The notes under the pieces: model-generated
What the model saw: the letters and a program-made list of their open reading frames with translations, nothing else
What the model was told of the DNA's origin: nothing
Database searches by the model: none
Made by a program: the position numbers and the translations under genes
Source of the DNA: Agarophyton chilense
Lineage: Eukaryota > Rhodophyta > Florideophyceae > Gracilariales > Gracilariaceae
Assembly: GCA_030374765.1 (NCBI GenBank)
Contig: JARGXX010000103.1
Location: 372,001 to 436,000, forward strand
Direction of reading: 5' to 3'
Length of the DNA: 64,000 nt
In this document: in pieces, positions 62,558 to 64,000 of the stretch
Layout: each line of letters starts with the position of its first letter
How positions within the stretch are numbered: the stretch's first letter is position 1

Positions 62558-64000
62558 TTGTGGTCAGAAGAACCCCCGGGTCTTGACTTAGATTACTTTT
62601 CTTCTTCTTTCATAAGCACTACTCTGTCAAACCCAATCATACGATATCTCATCCCGAATATGTACGCTCTATTGCCAGCAAGGCCGAATACTGTTCGAAA
62701 AAGGTACAGGAACATGTTTCAATCTGGCTCTAATTCCCTCTCCGAAACACAAAGTAATCCATTACATTTGGTTATATCAAGTTACGCAGCTCAAGAGGGA
62801 ATTGTAGTCAGAAACTTCCAGCGGTCCAATGAAGCACGTATTGAAGTCAATACAGGATCAGGACCCTTACTAGAGGATAGCTGAGGTAGAGCGCTATCAA
62901 CGAGAGTCTATATTCTTAAACCAACTAGATTGTTTCGAACACAAACACCAGTCACTCAGATTTTGGGGCACATGGAATCTCATCATTCTACTGGAGCCCT
63001 TCAACGGCCTGTGATAAAGTATAAGCGTCTCAAGCCAGACTCCAAGGTGGCAGAGATAGGAGGCTTCCCATTGCCATATCCAAATGGTGAGATACACTGC
63101 GCTCATGACACTTCATCATACATAGAAAGTCGAGACTCTTGCAGGGGACGTCATGTCGCCGATGCAAAAAGACTTACGTAGGTAGAGCACTCAAAGCGTC
63201 TTTTGTACAACGATAATTTCCTTCTTAGCTCTGGGACACTTCTCTACCTGTGGTTGCTCGAAACCCATACGAACATAGAAGATCTCCGCTTAAGATACTG
63301 GGAAACAGAACAGATGAGAATGGTAGAAAAACGAAAACTTCGTGAGAACACACACACTGAAAATGATGAACTCGGTCCTTCAGCAAAGCTTTCTTTTCCT
63401 GGAAATCACAAGAACTCGCCGGCGTACTGGAAACAAAAGCGGTTAGATGTGGAAACAGTGTTTGCGAAAATGGGCTCCTTCACCTTCTTCATCACTATCA
63501 AAATGAATGTTTGGCGAGAAGATATGAAAAGGCTCGGCCTGGAAAATAACCATAACGGGCCTTTTCGCCACAAGGTGCTCGTTCTATACCATTCAACAAG
63601 CCCCAATATTATCGCAGGAGTGTACGACCAGTACAAAAATTCAATTCTGAGGGATCTGCCGAAGAACTCCGAGCATCTTTTCGGACTGAAATGTGTCGTA
63701 ATTGCCACAAACTGGACTTCCAAGAAAGGAACACCACGCATCACCATGTTCTGGTCTGGTTAGAAGATGGGGTCATTCACGATCCGGACATGATTGACAC
63801 GCTGGTCATAGCAGAACGTCCAAGAGATAACTCTACAGAAGATGTAGAACTTCGTGGCCTCGTCAAAATATTCAACATGCACCGACATTCTCTTTACTGT
63901 CGTGGAAGAACTCGAGATGGAAGATGTCGTTTCGTATACGACCAATTTTATGTTGTTCCCCAGACCTTTATTGAAGACCACACGAACAGAGTGACATTCC
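62558..64000 (+). pseudogene. Helitron Rep (HUH) region, cut by the window edge
   Basis: One plus-strand frame runs from 62558 to 63763 with stops at 62882 and 63179. Blocks match the N-terminal Helitron-like domain: IGGFPLPYPNG, then HSKRLLYNDNFLLSSGTLLY, LRLRYWETEQMRMVEKRKL, FPGNHKNSPAYWKQKRLDVE, and MGSFTFFITIKMNVWRED. Near 63735 the frame shifts and continues HHHVLVWLEDGVIHDPDMID, where the histidines fit the HUH nuclease signature, followed by LVKIFNMHRHSLYCRGRTRD and GRCRFVYDQF to the window end. Helitrons transpose by rolling circle with Rep plus a PIF1-like helicase, which would lie beyond 64000. The element is broken here. Confidence 0.7.

Noticed and set aside
1-64000. CRISPR arrays, prokaryotic operons, prophage or plasmid features
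   Set aside because: No regular repeat-spacer array is present. Gene content (ESCRT-III, FG nucleoporin, eukaryotic tRNA, transit peptides) is eukaryotic nuclear.

Overview
The window reads as nuclear DNA of a photosynthetic eukaryote, most likely a red alga of the compact-gene, transposon-rich type (Chondrus-like). The reasons are that the genes are long, single-exon reading frames with normal eukaryotic starts, and that two products carry N-terminal extensions typical of plastid transit peptides. Gene-dense DNA also gives way abruptly to a long desert of broken mobile elements. The species assignment is inference.

Gene island (1 to about 20.4 kb). A divergent pair opens the window: a very large acidic SAP-domain protein (minus strand, running off the left edge) and an FG-repeat nucleoporin of the Nup1/Nup153/Nup136 type (plus strand). 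Both carry a YNLR-plus-arginine motif near the N-terminus followed by a SAP-like helix pair, so they may be related or partner nuclear-periphery proteins. Then come a phosphatidate cytidylyltransferase, a small two-helix plastid membrane protein, glucose-6-phosphate dehydrogenase, tRNA-Asn(GUU), an unidentified multi-pass membrane protein, the ESCRT-III subunit CHMP1, a plastid-type tandem ArsA/Get3 ATPase and a ribosomal protein uL18 homologue. Several neighbours are very close: 78 bp between two convergent genes, and 118 bp between uL18 and ArsA.

Mobile-element desert (about 20.8 to 64 kb). No intact host gene was recognised here. In order there are: a nearly intact Tc1/mariner element with IR/DR termini; a broken DDE transposase joined to a YqaJ-type PDDEXK nuclease; a PIF/Harbinger transposase with a lost catalytic Asp; a retroelement RT/RNase H remnant; an internally deleted PiggyBac-like transposase near copies of an 18-bp palindrome; an unidentified broken frame; a LINE-type RT with a degraded active site; a pogo/Tigger transposase; a tnp2/Plavaka (CACTA-like) transposase; and a Helitron Rep region running off the right edge. 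Almost all have frameshifts or stops. The exception in quality is the Tc1 copy, broken by one base in a homopolymer.

The best leads are the paired SAP/YNLR nuclear proteins, the transposase-YqaJ fusion, the IR/DR Tc1 element, the small plastid membrane protein, and the unidentified frame at 44.1 to 44.9 kb. All identifications were made by reading motifs by eye; no database search was possible.
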